A stretch of 64,000 nt of DNA from VHCN01 sp964589935 (GTDB taxonomy: Bacteria; Verrucomicrobiota; Verrucomicrobiia; Limisphaerales; VHCN01), in the NCBI GenBank assembly GCA_964589935.1, contig CAZPVD010000007.1:62001-126000 (forward strand), written 5' to 3'. Made by a program: the position numbers and the translations under genes. Shown piece after piece: positions 46,908 to 55,173 of the stretch; the stretch's first letter is position 1, and every line of letters starts with the position of its first letter. Below the pieces are notes generated by a model, which had not been told where the DNA came from, did no database searches, and saw only the letters and a program-made list of their open reading frames with translations.

Positions 46908-47897
46908 ATGAATTCAGGAATCACCGCCATCAACGAAGCCGTGCGGCAGGCGAGCGCGTTCGTCCCGCCGCTCTTCAGCGAAATCAACAAGGTCATCGTC
47001 GGCCAGAAATACCTCGTCGAGCGGCTCGTCATCGGCCTGCTCGCCAACGGCCACGTGCTGCTCGAGGGCGTGCCCGGCCTCGCCAAGACGCTCTCCGTGC
47101 GCACGCTCGCACAGTGCCTCGACGTGAAGTTCGCGCGGCTCCAGTTCACGCCCGACCTGCTGCCCGCCGACCTCATCGGCACGCAGATTTACAACCCGCA
47201 GTCCGGCGGCTTCACCACGCGCAAGGGGCCGCTCTTCGCCAACCTCATCCTCGCCGACGAAATCAACCGCGCGCCCGCCAAGGTGCAAAGCGCGCTGCTC
47301 GAGGCGATGCAGGAAAAACAAGTCACCATCGGCGACAACACCTTCAAGCTGGAGGAGCCCTTCCTCGTGCTCGCCACACAAAACCCCATCGAACAGGAAG
47401 GCACCTATCCACTACCCGAGGCGCAGGTGGACCGCTTCATGTTGAAGCTCAAGATCGGCTATCCGTCGCGCGAGGAGGAACGGCAGATTCTCGACCTCAT
47501 GGCCCGCACCAGCGGCCAGCCCAGTGCCAGCGCCGTGGTGGACGCGAAGCAAATCCTCGCCGCGCGCGAAGTGCTCAACGACATCTACGTGGACGACAAG
47601 GTGAAAGATTACATCGTGGACCTCGTGTGCGCCACGCGCGACCCGGCGCACTACAAGATCGCGGTGAAGGACTTCATCCAGCTCGGCGCCTCGCCGCGCG
47701 CGACCATCGCGCTGACCCTCTCGTCGAAGGCCTACGCCTTCCTGCACGGCCGCGGCTACGTGACACCGCAGGACGTGAAAAGCATCGCGATGGATGTGCT
47801 GCGCCACCGCGTGGCCATCACCTACGAGGCCGAAGCCGAGGACAAGACGAGCGAAACGGTCGTGCAGAAGATTTTAGATGAACTGCCGGTGCCGTGA
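46908..47897 (+). CDS. MoxR-family AAA+ ATPase
   Basis: A 329-residue AAA+ protein with Walker A GVPGLAKT (54-61), Walker B LILADEINRAP (~112-122), the arginine-finger region and the MoxR-typical TQNPIEQEGTYPLPEAQ and DRFMLKLKIGYP. MoxR ATPases act as chaperones with VWA-domain partners, which here are encoded just downstream (DUF58, BatA, BatB). The ATG at 46908 is chosen; TTG 46899 would add three residues. Following gene: a low-GC AlbA_2 gene 18 bp on. Confidence 0.93.
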   Translation: MNSGITAINEAVRQASAFVPPLFSEINKVIVGQKYLVERLVIGLLANGHVLLEGVPGLAKTLSVRTLAQCLDVKFARLQFTPDLLPADLIGTQIYNPQSGGFTTRKGPLFANLILADEINRAPAKVQSALLEAMQEKQVTIGDNTFKLEEPFLVLATQNPIEQEGTYPLPEAQVDRFMLKLKIGYPSREEERQILDLMARTSGQPSASAVVDAKQILAAREVLNDIYVDDKVKDYIVDLVCATRDPAHYKIAVKDFIQLGASPRATIALTLSSKAYAFLHGRGYVTPQDVKSIAMDVLRHRVAITYEAEAEDKTSETVVQKILDELPVP

Positions 47898-47915
47898 AGA
47901 TAGGCTATAACTAGA

Positions 47916-48929
47916 ATGACCAGCAAGTGGAACATCGAAAAAGTAAGAAGCCTGATTGCTGACAAGGTAGAAGAATCCTTGTCACTAGAATACAAGTCTT
48001 CAGCGGCATTAGAAAGGACAGACAAAGTTAAGAAGGAGATAACCAAGGATGTATCGGCATTTGCGAATTCTTGCGGGGGAGTAATTGTCTATGGAATGGA
48101 AGAAGGCCATAGGCCCGAGGACAAGCATCTCCCTAATCGGATATCACCAATCTCACGGAAAGAGTTTAGTAAAGAATGGCTAGAAAGCATCATCTCAAAC
48201 ATCAGGCCAAAAATCGAGGGTTTGGCCATCCATCCAATCCCCATCGAAGATTCCAATGACGAAGTTCTTTACGTTGTGGAGGTGCCGCAAAGCGACACAG
48301 CACATCAGGCAATAGATTTTCGCTACTACAAACGCTGGAACTTCGAATCTGTCCCGATGCAAGATTTTGAGGTTAGGGACACGATGAATCGCAGCCGACA
48401 TCCAAAATTAGAAGTGTTGGCGTTTTTTGTTTGCGAAACCTTGTATTCTCCAATTCCTAAACCATCAAAAAATTCCAAAAGCGTTTTGATACTGAAAATA
48501 GTGGCAAACAACATCGGGAGTAAATATGCGAAATATGTATCCTGCTTTGTTGACCTCCCAACGTCCTTCGCACGCTTGTGCAATTTAGAGACGATTGAAA
48601 GTTTGGAGATAGCGGGCGTCAAATATACTCGTTATGTGTATGAAAACATATTTAGAGACAAGATTAAAGACGGTATTGCCCCTCAATTCGGTCCTTCTCG
48701 TCATGTGCCTATTTTGCCGGGACTAAATCGTGAGCTTATTCAAATCCAAGTCAGAGATTTAGGAGACGGTAACGTCACCTTTATTCGATCTCCGAAACTC
48801 AAATTGCATTGGCGCATTCACGCCGACGAAGCTTTACCTATCTCCGGAGAAATAACGTTTGATCAGATCAGGTTGATAGACCAACGAAAAGTTAAAGAAG
48901 ATGGTGACATTTGGGACCGACTTACATGA
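47916..48929 (+). CDS. AlbA_2 (Schlafen AlbA-like) domain protein, low GC, inserted in the bat operon
   Basis: A 337-residue protein. Residues ~15-150 match the AlbA_2 putative nucleic-acid-binding domain: SLSLEYKSS, then KKEITKDVSAFANSCGGVIVYGMEEG, the diagnostic AFaNs.GG pattern. The C-terminal ~190 residues form a mainly beta domain I do not recognise. The gene is far lower in GC than its neighbours (19 G/C in the 60 nt at 48421, against 41 at 47461) with AT-rich codons, so it was probably acquired by transfer. Its ATG is 18 bp after moxR and its TGA overlaps the ATG of DUF58 as ATGA, so it is transcribed in the operon. Such proteins also occur in transcription regulation and in defence loci; function here is unknown. 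Confidence 0.83.
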   Translation: MTSKWNIEKVRSLIADKVEESLSLEYKSSAALERTDKVKKEITKDVSAFANSCGGVIVYGMEEGHRPEDKHLPNRISPISRKEFSKEWLESIISNIRPKIEGLAIHPIPIEDSNDEVLYVVEVPQSDTAHQAIDFRYYKRWNFESVPMQDFEVRDTMNRSRHPKLEVLAFFVCETLYSPIPKPSKNSKSVLILKIVANNIGSKYAKYVSCFVDLPTSFARLCNLETIESLEIAGVKYTRYVYENIFRDKIKDGIAPQFGPSRHVPILPGLNRELIQIQVRDLGDGNVTFIRSPKLKLHWRIHADEALPISGEITFDQIRLIDQRKVKEDGDIWDRLT

Positions 48930-49885
48930 TCCCCCGCGAGATTCTCAAAAAAATCCGCCAGATCGAGATTCGCACGAACCGCCTCGTGACGGAGTCGGTG
49001 TCCGGCCAGTATCACAGCGTCTTCAAGGGCCAGGGCATGAACTTCGACGAGGTGCGCGAGTATCAGCCCGGCGACGACGTGCGCGCGATTGACTGGAACG
49101 TCACCGCGCGCATGAACCATCCGTTCGTGAAAAAGTTCGTCGAGGAGCGCGAGTTGACCGTGATGCTGCTCGTGGACCTGAGCGGCTCCGGCCTCTTCGG
49201 CTCCGCCGGGCAGAGCAAGCGCGAACTCGCCGCGGAGCTCGCCTCCGTGCTCGCCTTCTCCGCCATCCGCAACAACGACAAGGCCGGCCTCATCCTCTTC
49301 ACCGACACGGTCGAGAAGTTCATCCCGCCGCGCAAAGGCCGCCGCCACGTGCTGCGCGTCATCCGCGAAATCCTCGCGTTCGAGCCGCGACGAACGGGCA
49401 CGGACTTGAAGGCCGCGCTCGACTTTCTTCAACGGGTTTCCTCGCACCGCGCCATTGCGATTGTTGTTTCCGATTTCATCGAGTCGCCGCGCGCGCCGCA
49501 GCGGTTTGGACGCCACGCCGTTCCGCCGCGCATCGGCGCGCCGCCGGAGGCGATTTCACCCGCGTCGCAGATTGCGTTGCGCCAGGCGCACCGCCGGCAC
49601 GATGTCGTCGCGGTTCAGATCACAGACCGTTACGAGATGGAACTGCCCGCGCTCGGCCGCCTCGTGCTCAAGGACGCCGAGACCGGTGAGGTCGTCGAGG
49701 TCAACACGAGCAACGCCCGCCAGCGCGCGTTCTTCGCGGAACGCCAGGCGCAGCGGCAGGCGGAACTGCACCGGCTTTTCAACAAACTGCGGCTCGACGC
49801 CATCCAACTTCACACGGACCGGCCTTACTCGGTCGAGTTGGCACGTTTTTTCGAGACGCGAGAAAAACGCCGCCGTCACGGCTGA
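48926..49885 (+). CDS. DUF58 protein (VWA-like partner of MoxR)
   Basis: A 319-residue protein beginning IPREILKKIRQIEIRTNRLV, with the signature EYQPGDDVRAIDWNVTARM and VTVMLLVDLSGSGLFG, a VWA-like metal-site segment. The segment SPRAPQRFGRHAVPPRIG (about 192-220) is an insertion compared with typical family members. It starts inside the AlbA_2 stop by an ATGA overlap and ends by a TGATG overlap with the next gene, so it is translationally coupled on both sides. Conserved after moxR in Bat operons. Confidence 0.9.
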   Translation: MIPREILKKIRQIEIRTNRLVTESVSGQYHSVFKGQGMNFDEVREYQPGDDVRAIDWNVTARMNHPFVKKFVEERELTVMLLVDLSGSGLFGSAGQSKRELAAELASVLAFSAIRNNDKAGLILFTDTVEKFIPPRKGRRHVLRVIREILAFEPRRTGTDLKAALDFLQRVSSHRAIAIVVSDFIESPRAPQRFGRHAVPPRIGAPPEAISPASQIALRQAHRRHDVVAVQITDRYEMELPALGRLVLKDAETGEVVEVNTSNARQRAFFAERQAQRQAELHRLFNKLRLDAIQLHTDRPYSVELARFFETREKRRRHG

Positions 49886-50487
49886 TGAACTTCGCCGACA
49901 CAAATTCCGCGGTCATCATTCCCGCGCAACCCGCGACCAACGCGCTCGCGGCGACGAACGACATCCGCGCGATTCGCCCGCCGGTGCCGGTGCCGGGCGA
50001 GTGGACGTGGCTGTGGTGGACGCTTGGCGCGCTCGCCGCCGTCGCGCTGCTCGTGTGGGCGTGGCGCAAATTCGGGCACAAACTCGTGAGGCCGCCGGTC
50101 ATTTACATCGTGCCGCCGCACGTTCGCGCGAAGCAAAAGTTGCTTGAGGCGCTCGCGCTCATCGGCGAGCCGAAACCGTTCTGCTTCGCCGTGTCCGAGA
50201 CGCTGCGCGTGTATCTGGAGGAGCGATTTGATTTTCACGCGCCAGAACGCACGACCGAGGAATTCCTCGTCGAGCTGCGGGCAACGACGCTGTTGAGCGA
50301 AGGACAGAAGTTGGGGCTGAGTGAATTTCTTTCCCGTTGCGATTTGGTGAAGTTCGCCAAATACGAACCGGCGCGGCCCGAACTCGAAGACCTTCACGCC
50401 GCGGCGCTGCGATTAGTTGAAGAGACAACGGAGCGTTCCCAATTGGAGCAGTCAGCCGTCAACCCCCAGCAGCCCGTCACCGCATGA
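49885..50487 (+). CDS. DUF4381-like single-pass membrane protein
   Basis: A 200-residue protein with one transmembrane helix at about residues 40-60 (TWLWWTLGALAAVALLVWAW) and a cytoplasmic domain containing the segments AKQKLLEALALIGEPKPFCFAVSETLRVYLEERF and FLSRCDLVKFAKYEP, a helical pattern typical of DUF4381 proteins in Bat operons. Function unknown; it probably anchors or links DUF58 and BatA at the membrane. Its start and stop overlap the neighbouring genes (TGATG and ATGA). Confidence 0.85.
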   Translation: MNFADTNSAVIIPAQPATNALAATNDIRAIRPPVPVPGEWTWLWWTLGALAAVALLVWAWRKFGHKLVRPPVIYIVPPHVRAKQKLLEALALIGEPKPFCFAVSETLRVYLEERFDFHAPERTTEEFLVELRATTLLSEGQKLGLSEFLSRCDLVKFAKYEPARPELEDLHAAALRLVEETTERSQLEQSAVNPQQPVTA

Positions 50488-51488
50488 CGCTCTCCTTTGC
50501 CCATCCGTGGTTGTTGTTGCTGCTGCTCGCGCTGCCGGTGCTCGCGTGGCTCAAGGGGCGGCCCGGTCCGCAGGCGGCGTTTCTCTATTCCTCCGTGCAA
50601 CTCGTCAAGGGCCTCACCGCGCCGGCGCACACGCGCGCGGGCCGCATCCTGCGCCGGCTGCGCTGGCTCGCGTTGGCGCTGCTCATCGTCGCGCTGGCGC
50701 GACCTCGGCTCGGACAGGGCGAGGCGCGCATCAGCGCCAGCGGCATTGACATCGTGTGCTGTATTGACCTGTCGCGCAGCATGGAGGCGGAGGATTTCAG
50801 AGACGAACTCGGCCAGCGCACCAACCGCGTCTATGTCGCGAAGGCCGTGCTGAAGAAGTTCATCGAGAAACGTCCCAGCGACCGCATCGGGCTGGTGGCG
50901 TTCGCGGGCCGCGCCTATGTCGCGTCACCCATGACGCTCGATCATGAGTTCCTGCTTGCGAACCTGGAACGTCTCGGCTTCGACGGCATAGAGGAAGGCA
51001 CGGCGATTGGTTCCGCGCTCATCGCCGCGCTCAACCGGCTCAGCGAACTCAAGTCGAAAAGCAAAATCGTCATCCTGCTCACCGACGGGCAGAACAACAT
51101 GGGCAAGGTGCCTCCGCTCACCGCCGCCGAGGCCGCGCAGACGATGGGCGTGAAGATTTACACCGTCGGCATCGGCACGCACGGCACCGCGCCGTGGCCG
51201 CGCACGGATCCGTTCGGTCGCCGCCAATACTACCAGTTGCCCGTGGACATTGATGAAGATGCGCTCAAGGAAATCGCGCGGAAGACGAACGGCAAATATT
51301 ACCGCGCGACCACGTTCGACGCGCTCAAGACCATCTACGCGGAAATTGATCAGCTCGAAAAGACAACTGTCGAAGTGAAAAAATACCAGCGTTTCCGCGA
51401 GCTGATGCAATGGCCCATCGCCGCCGGGCTGGCGGTGCTGCTGCTCGAACTCGCGCTCGCCCACACGATCTGGCGCAAGTTGCCGTGA
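50484..51488 (+). CDS. batA: BatA: membrane-anchored von Willebrand factor A protein
   Basis: A 334-residue protein with TM helices at about 7-22 and 60-73 and another near the C-terminus (312-330). The intervening VWA domain has a MIDAS motif DLSRS (95-99), VASPMTLD and LTDGQNN. In the Bacteroides Bat system such proteins help cells tolerate oxygen. Overlaps the previous gene by 4 bp and lies 10 bp upstream of batBC. Confidence 0.92.
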   Translation: MTLSFAHPWLLLLLLALPVLAWLKGRPGPQAAFLYSSVQLVKGLTAPAHTRAGRILRRLRWLALALLIVALARPRLGQGEARISASGIDIVCCIDLSRSMEAEDFRDELGQRTNRVYVAKAVLKKFIEKRPSDRIGLVAFAGRAYVASPMTLDHEFLLANLERLGFDGIEEGTAIGSALIAALNRLSELKSKSKIVILLTDGQNNMGKVPPLTAAEAAQTMGVKIYTVGIGTHGTAPWPRTDPFGRRQYYQLPVDIDEDALKEIARKTNGKYYRATTFDALKTIYAEIDQLEKTTVEVKKYQRFRELMQWPIAAGLAVLLLELALAHTIWRKLP

Positions 51489-51498
51489 ACGAACACCA

Positions 51499-53397
51499 AT
51501 GATTTTCGCGAACCCAAGTTATCTCTGGCTGCTGCTGCTCGCGCCGCTGCTGGCCGCGTTCCTCTGGTGGTCGTGGCGCGTGAAGCAGCGGCTGGTCGCG
51601 CAATTCGTTCACGCACGATTGCTCGCGCATCTCGCGGTCGGCGTTTCGCACGCGAGGGAAAAGGCGAAATTGATTTTGCTCGTCGCCGCCGTTGCGTGCT
51701 TCGTGCTCGCGCTGGCGCGGCCGCAGTGGGGCTTCACGATGGAGGAGGTCAAGCAGCGCGGGCTGGACATCGTCGTTGCGATTGACACGTCGCGTTCCAT
51801 GCTCGCCGAGGACGTCCGCCCCAGCCGGCTCGGACGCGCGAAGCTCGCGGCGCTCGATCTGCTCAAGCTCGCCAAGACCGACCGTCTCGGACTCGTCGCA
51901 TTCGCCGGGTCCGCGTTTCTGCAATGCCCGCTCACGCTTGACGACGAGGCGTTCCGCCAGTGCGTTGCCGCGCTCGACGTGAACATCATCCCGCAGGGCG
52001 GCACCGCGCTCACCGAGGCCATCAACGCCGCGCTCACCGCCTACAAGGACGACAGCGAAAATCACCGCGTGCTCGTGCTCTTCACCGACGGCGAGGATCA
52101 CGACGGCGGCGCCATCGAGGCTGCGAAGGCCGCGGCCGAGAAGGGCATGAAAATTTTCACGATCGGCATCGGCTCTACAGACGGCGAACTCATCCGCGTG
52201 CCGGACGAAAAAGGCCGGCCCGGCTTCCTGCGCGACAACGACGGCAACGTCGTCAAGAGCCGGCTCAACGAGACGCTCCTGCGGCAGATCGCCGGCGCGG
52301 CGGGCGGCTTCTACCTGAACCTTCGCGGCGTGAACACCATCGAGACGCTCTACGAAAAAGGGCTTGCGCCGTTGCCGAAGGGCGATTTTGAGGCGAAGAT
52401 GATGCGCCGTTATCACGAGCGTTTTTACTGGCCGCTCGCGCTCGGGATTGTTTTGCTATTGGTGGAAATGTTTTTGCCTGACCGGCCAACATCGAAGCGA
52501 GGCGAGGCGAAGGTGACTTCGCCGAAGGAGCCACTGCGGCAGGCCGTCGCCGTGCTGCTCGCGCTGCTCGTGCCGCTCGTCGCGAGCGCATCGTCGTCCA
52601 GTGCGCAACGCGCCTACGAAGCGGGCAAATACGAGGAGGCGCTCAAGGAATACCAGCGTCTCCGCGAGAAGCGGCCGGAAAACGCGCGGCTGCACTTCAA
52701 CGAGGGCGCGTCGGCGTATCAGGCGAAGCGTTACGAGGAAGCGGCGCGCGCGTTCTTTGGCGCAATTGCGTCACCGGACAAGTCGCTTCAGCAAAGCGGA
52801 TTTTACAACCTCGGCAACACGTTCTTTCGCGCCGGTGCGCCGCTCGACACCGACAAGAAAATCGAGGCGTGGGAAACGGCGGTGAAGCTGTTCGACCAAG
52901 CGCTCAAGCTCAACGCGCAGGACAAGGACGCCGAGTTCAACCGCGATTTCGTGAAGAAGAAAATCGAGGAGTTGAAGCAGGAACAGCAAAAGCAACAACA
53001 GCAGCAGTCGCAATCCGGCAAACAGGACAAGGACGACGAGCAGAAGCAGCAAAAACCAGACAAGCAAGACCAACAGCAGCAGCAACAGCAGAAGGATTCG
53101 CAAAAACAGAACGAAAAAAAGGACGCGCAGAAACAGCAAGGCCAGCAGGAGCCGGAGCAAAAGCAGCAAGGCGAACAGAAGCAAGACCAGCGCGGCCAAG
53201 GCGAGCAAAAGAAACCGGACTCGCAGGATGGCCAAGGCGAGCAAAGTCAGGCAAACCCGCAGACCGTCCAAGGCCAGATGACGCCGCAACAGGCGCAGCA
53301 GTTGCTCGATTCACAGAAGGGCGAGGAGCGCGCGCTCATTTTCCTCCCGCAGGAACTCAAGGGCAAAAGCCGCGGCCGCATTTTCAAGGATTGGTAG
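51499..53397 (+). CDS. batB: BatB-BatC fusion: VWA domain plus TPR and Gln/Lys-rich tail
   Basis: A 632-residue protein. Residues 1-330 are a BatB-type protein with two N-terminal TM helices, the MIDAS motif DTSRS (96-100) and a third TM near 315-332. From about 355 come TPR-like repeats (AYEAGKYEEALKEYQRLREK, YNLGNTFFRAG), the part corresponding to BatC. Residues ~490-612 are an extreme Gln/Lys/Glu/Asp-rich low-complexity tail, and the end (KSRGRIFKDW) is basic. batB and batC are often separate; here they are one chain. It ends in TAG directly before the batD ATG. Confidence 0.9.
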   Translation: MIFANPSYLWLLLLAPLLAAFLWWSWRVKQRLVAQFVHARLLAHLAVGVSHAREKAKLILLVAAVACFVLALARPQWGFTMEEVKQRGLDIVVAIDTSRSMLAEDVRPSRLGRAKLAALDLLKLAKTDRLGLVAFAGSAFLQCPLTLDDEAFRQCVAALDVNIIPQGGTALTEAINAALTAYKDDSENHRVLVLFTDGEDHDGGAIEAAKAAAEKGMKIFTIGIGSTDGELIRVPDEKGRPGFLRDNDGNVVKSRLNETLLRQIAGAAGGFYLNLRGVNTIETLYEKGLAPLPKGDFEAKMMRRYHERFYWPLALGIVLLLVEMFLPDRPTSKRGEAKVTSPKEPLRQAVAVLLALLVPLVASASSSSAQRAYEAGKYEEALKEYQRLREKRPENARLHFNEGASAYQAKRYEEAARAFFGAIASPDKSLQQSGFYNLGNTFFRAGAPLDTDKKIEAWETAVKLFDQALKLNAQDKDAEFNRDFVKKKIEELKQEQQKQQQQQSQSGKQDKDDEQKQQKPDKQDQQQQQQQKDSQKQNEKKDAQKQQGQQEPEQKQQGEQKQDQRGQGEQKKPDSQDGQGEQSQANPQTVQGQMTPQQAQQLLDSQKGEERALIFLPQELKGKSRGRIFKDW

Positions 53398-55173
53398 ATG
53401 AATTGCCGATCGCCAATTGCCAATTGCCGATTTGGCGGCGCGTCGCGCGCGCCACGCTCCGTCGTCACGGCGCTGCTGCTCTTGTTCACCGTCGCCACGT
53501 CATTTGCCGTCACCGCCGGGCTTGATCGCGGAATAATCAGCGTGGGCGAAACGGCGACGTTGACGCTTTCATTCATCGGCAGCGCGCCCAAAACCGTCCC
53601 GCAGCCTCCGGAAGTGGCCGGGCTGGTCATCACGTCAACGGGCAAGTCGCAGCAGTTCACGCTGGTCAACGGCCAGGCTTCATTTTCGGTCTCGCTCAGT
53701 TATTCGATCCAAGCGCGGCAGCCGGGCGACTACACGATTCCGTCGTTTTCCATCGAGACGGGTGGCGGCAAACAAAACACGCCGCCGGTGCAACTCAAGG
53801 TCGTCCAGCGCGGCGCGGCGACGCCGCAGAGTTCGGGTCTCGAACAGCTCGCCTTTGTCCGGCTGAACTCGCCACGCAAGGAATGCTACATCGGCGAAAT
53901 TTTTCCCGTCGAAATCCAGCTCTTCTTTGCCGCGGGCCGCGACATCCAGATGCCGAACCTGCGCTGCGAGGGCTTCACCGTCGGCAAGATGGTGACGGAG
54001 CAGGCGACCGCGCCCGTCAACGGCACGCTCTACAACTTGATCCGATTCCGCACGCTCGTGACGCCGGTCAAGACCGGCAAGCTCCCGCTCGGCCCCGCCG
54101 AGTGCCAGCTCATGGTGCAGGTGCGCGCGCAGGATTTTTTTGGATACCGTTTGCAGCAGTATTCGCCGCAAAGCGACGCCGTCGAAATCAACGTGCTGCC
54201 GCTGCCCGACGCGGGGAAGCCCGCGGACTTCGCCGGTGCGGTGGGCAAGTATCAGATGAGCTACCTTGCCGCGCCGACCAACGTGCAGGCCGGCGACCCC
54301 ATCACGGTGAAAATCCAGATCACCGGCCAGGGCGCGCTCGACCAAGTGCAGTTGCCGCCGTTCGACCAGTGGCGTGATTTCAAGACCTATCCAGCGACGG
54401 TGAAGGTGGACATGTTCGATCCGCTTTCCGTCATGGGTATCAAAAACTTCGAGCAGGTCGTGCTGCCGCAGAACGCCGAGGTGAAGGAACTGCCGGCGGT
54501 CGCGTTCAGTTTTTTTGATCCCGAGGCCAAGACGTATCGCACCGTGCGCCAGCCGGGCATTCCCATCACCGTGCGGCCGGGCAGCGCCGGCTCGCAACAG
54601 CCGACCGTCGTGCTCGCAGGCCAGCCGAATGCGCAGAACACGCCGCCGCCCGCGACCGACATCGCACACATCAAGCCGCAGCTCGGCGCGGTCGCGCCGT
54701 TACGCGCGCCGCTCGTGATGCAGCCGTGGTTCCTCGCGTTGCAGGCCGTGCCGCTCGCGGCGTGGCTCGGCCTCGTCGCATGGCGCAAACGCGAGGACAA
54801 GCTCGCGAACAATCCGCGCCTGCGAAGACAACGCGAAGTCGCGCGAGTCATCGAGGCCGGCCTTGACGAACTCCGCCGCCACGCCGGCGCAAATGAACGC
54901 GAGAAGTTTTTTGCAGCGCTGTTTCACCTGTTGCAGGAACAGCTTGGCGAACGGCTTGACCTGCCTGCGTCGGCCATTACCGAAAGCGTCGTGGAAGAAC
55001 GGCTTCAACCCGCCGGTTTGAAAGAAGATGAACTAGCCTCACTGCGCGAGTTGTTCGACCTGTGCAACCGGGCACGATTCGCCGGAGCAAGCGACGGTGA
55101 AAGCCTTGCCGTGCTCGTGCCGAAAGTTGACGCGGTGCTTGAACGGTTGAAGAAGCTGGAGGTGGCGAAGTGA
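53398..55173 (+). CDS. batD: BatD family protein
   Basis: A 591-residue protein. The first 11 codons (MNCRSPIANCR) come from a dispersed repeat (53401-53433); the secretion signal VVTALLLLFTVATSFAV follows, so the repeat has extended the N-terminus. Then come beta-sandwich domains (RGIISVGETATLTLSF and GLEQLAFVRLNSPRKECYIGEIFPVEIQLF) of the BatD type, a single TM helix at about 443-463 and a C-terminal helical domain. Bat proteins assemble at the membrane. Stop TGA overlaps the batE GTG. Confidence 0.9.
   Translation: MNCRSPIANCRFGGASRAPRSVVTALLLLFTVATSFAVTAGLDRGIISVGETATLTLSFIGSAPKTVPQPPEVAGLVITSTGKSQQFTLVNGQASFSVSLSYSIQARQPGDYTIPSFSIETGGGKQNTPPVQLKVVQRGAATPQSSGLEQLAFVRLNSPRKECYIGEIFPVEIQLFFAAGRDIQMPNLRCEGFTVGKMVTEQATAPVNGTLYNLIRFRTLVTPVKTGKLPLGPAECQLMVQVRAQDFFGYRLQQYSPQSDAVEINVLPLPDAGKPADFAGAVGKYQMSYLAAPTNVQAGDPITVKIQITGQGALDQVQLPPFDQWRDFKTYPATVKVDMFDPLSVMGIKNFEQVVLPQNAEVKELPAVAFSFFDPEAKTYRTVRQPGIPITVRPGSAGSQQPTVVLAGQPNAQNTPPPATDIAHIKPQLGAVAPLRAPLVMQPWFLALQAVPLAAWLGLVAWRKREDKLANNPRLRRQREVARVIEAGLDELRRHAGANEREKFFAALFHLLQEQLGERLDLPASAITESVVEERLQPAGLKEDELASLRELFDLCNRARFAGASDGESLAVLVPKVDAVLERLKKLEVAK
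53401..53433 (+). repeat. AATTGCCGATCGCC-type tandem repeat at batD start
   Basis: Reads aattgccgatcgccaattgc then caattgccgattt: short degenerate units of (a)attgccgat/attgccaa. A relative of it is found at the start of batE (55172). Confidence 0.65.

Noticed and set aside
47916..48929. A defence island around the AlbA_2 gene
   Set aside because: Neighbours on both sides are ordinary MoxR/Bat genes; there is no nuclease, methylase, integrase or tRNA attachment site, so only the single gene is unusual.
52771..53289. Leucine-rich minus-strand open frame that looks like a membrane protein
   Set aside because: It is the complement of the Gln/Lys-rich tail of the BatB-BatC protein, where CAG/CAA and AAG read as CTG/TTG and CTT.
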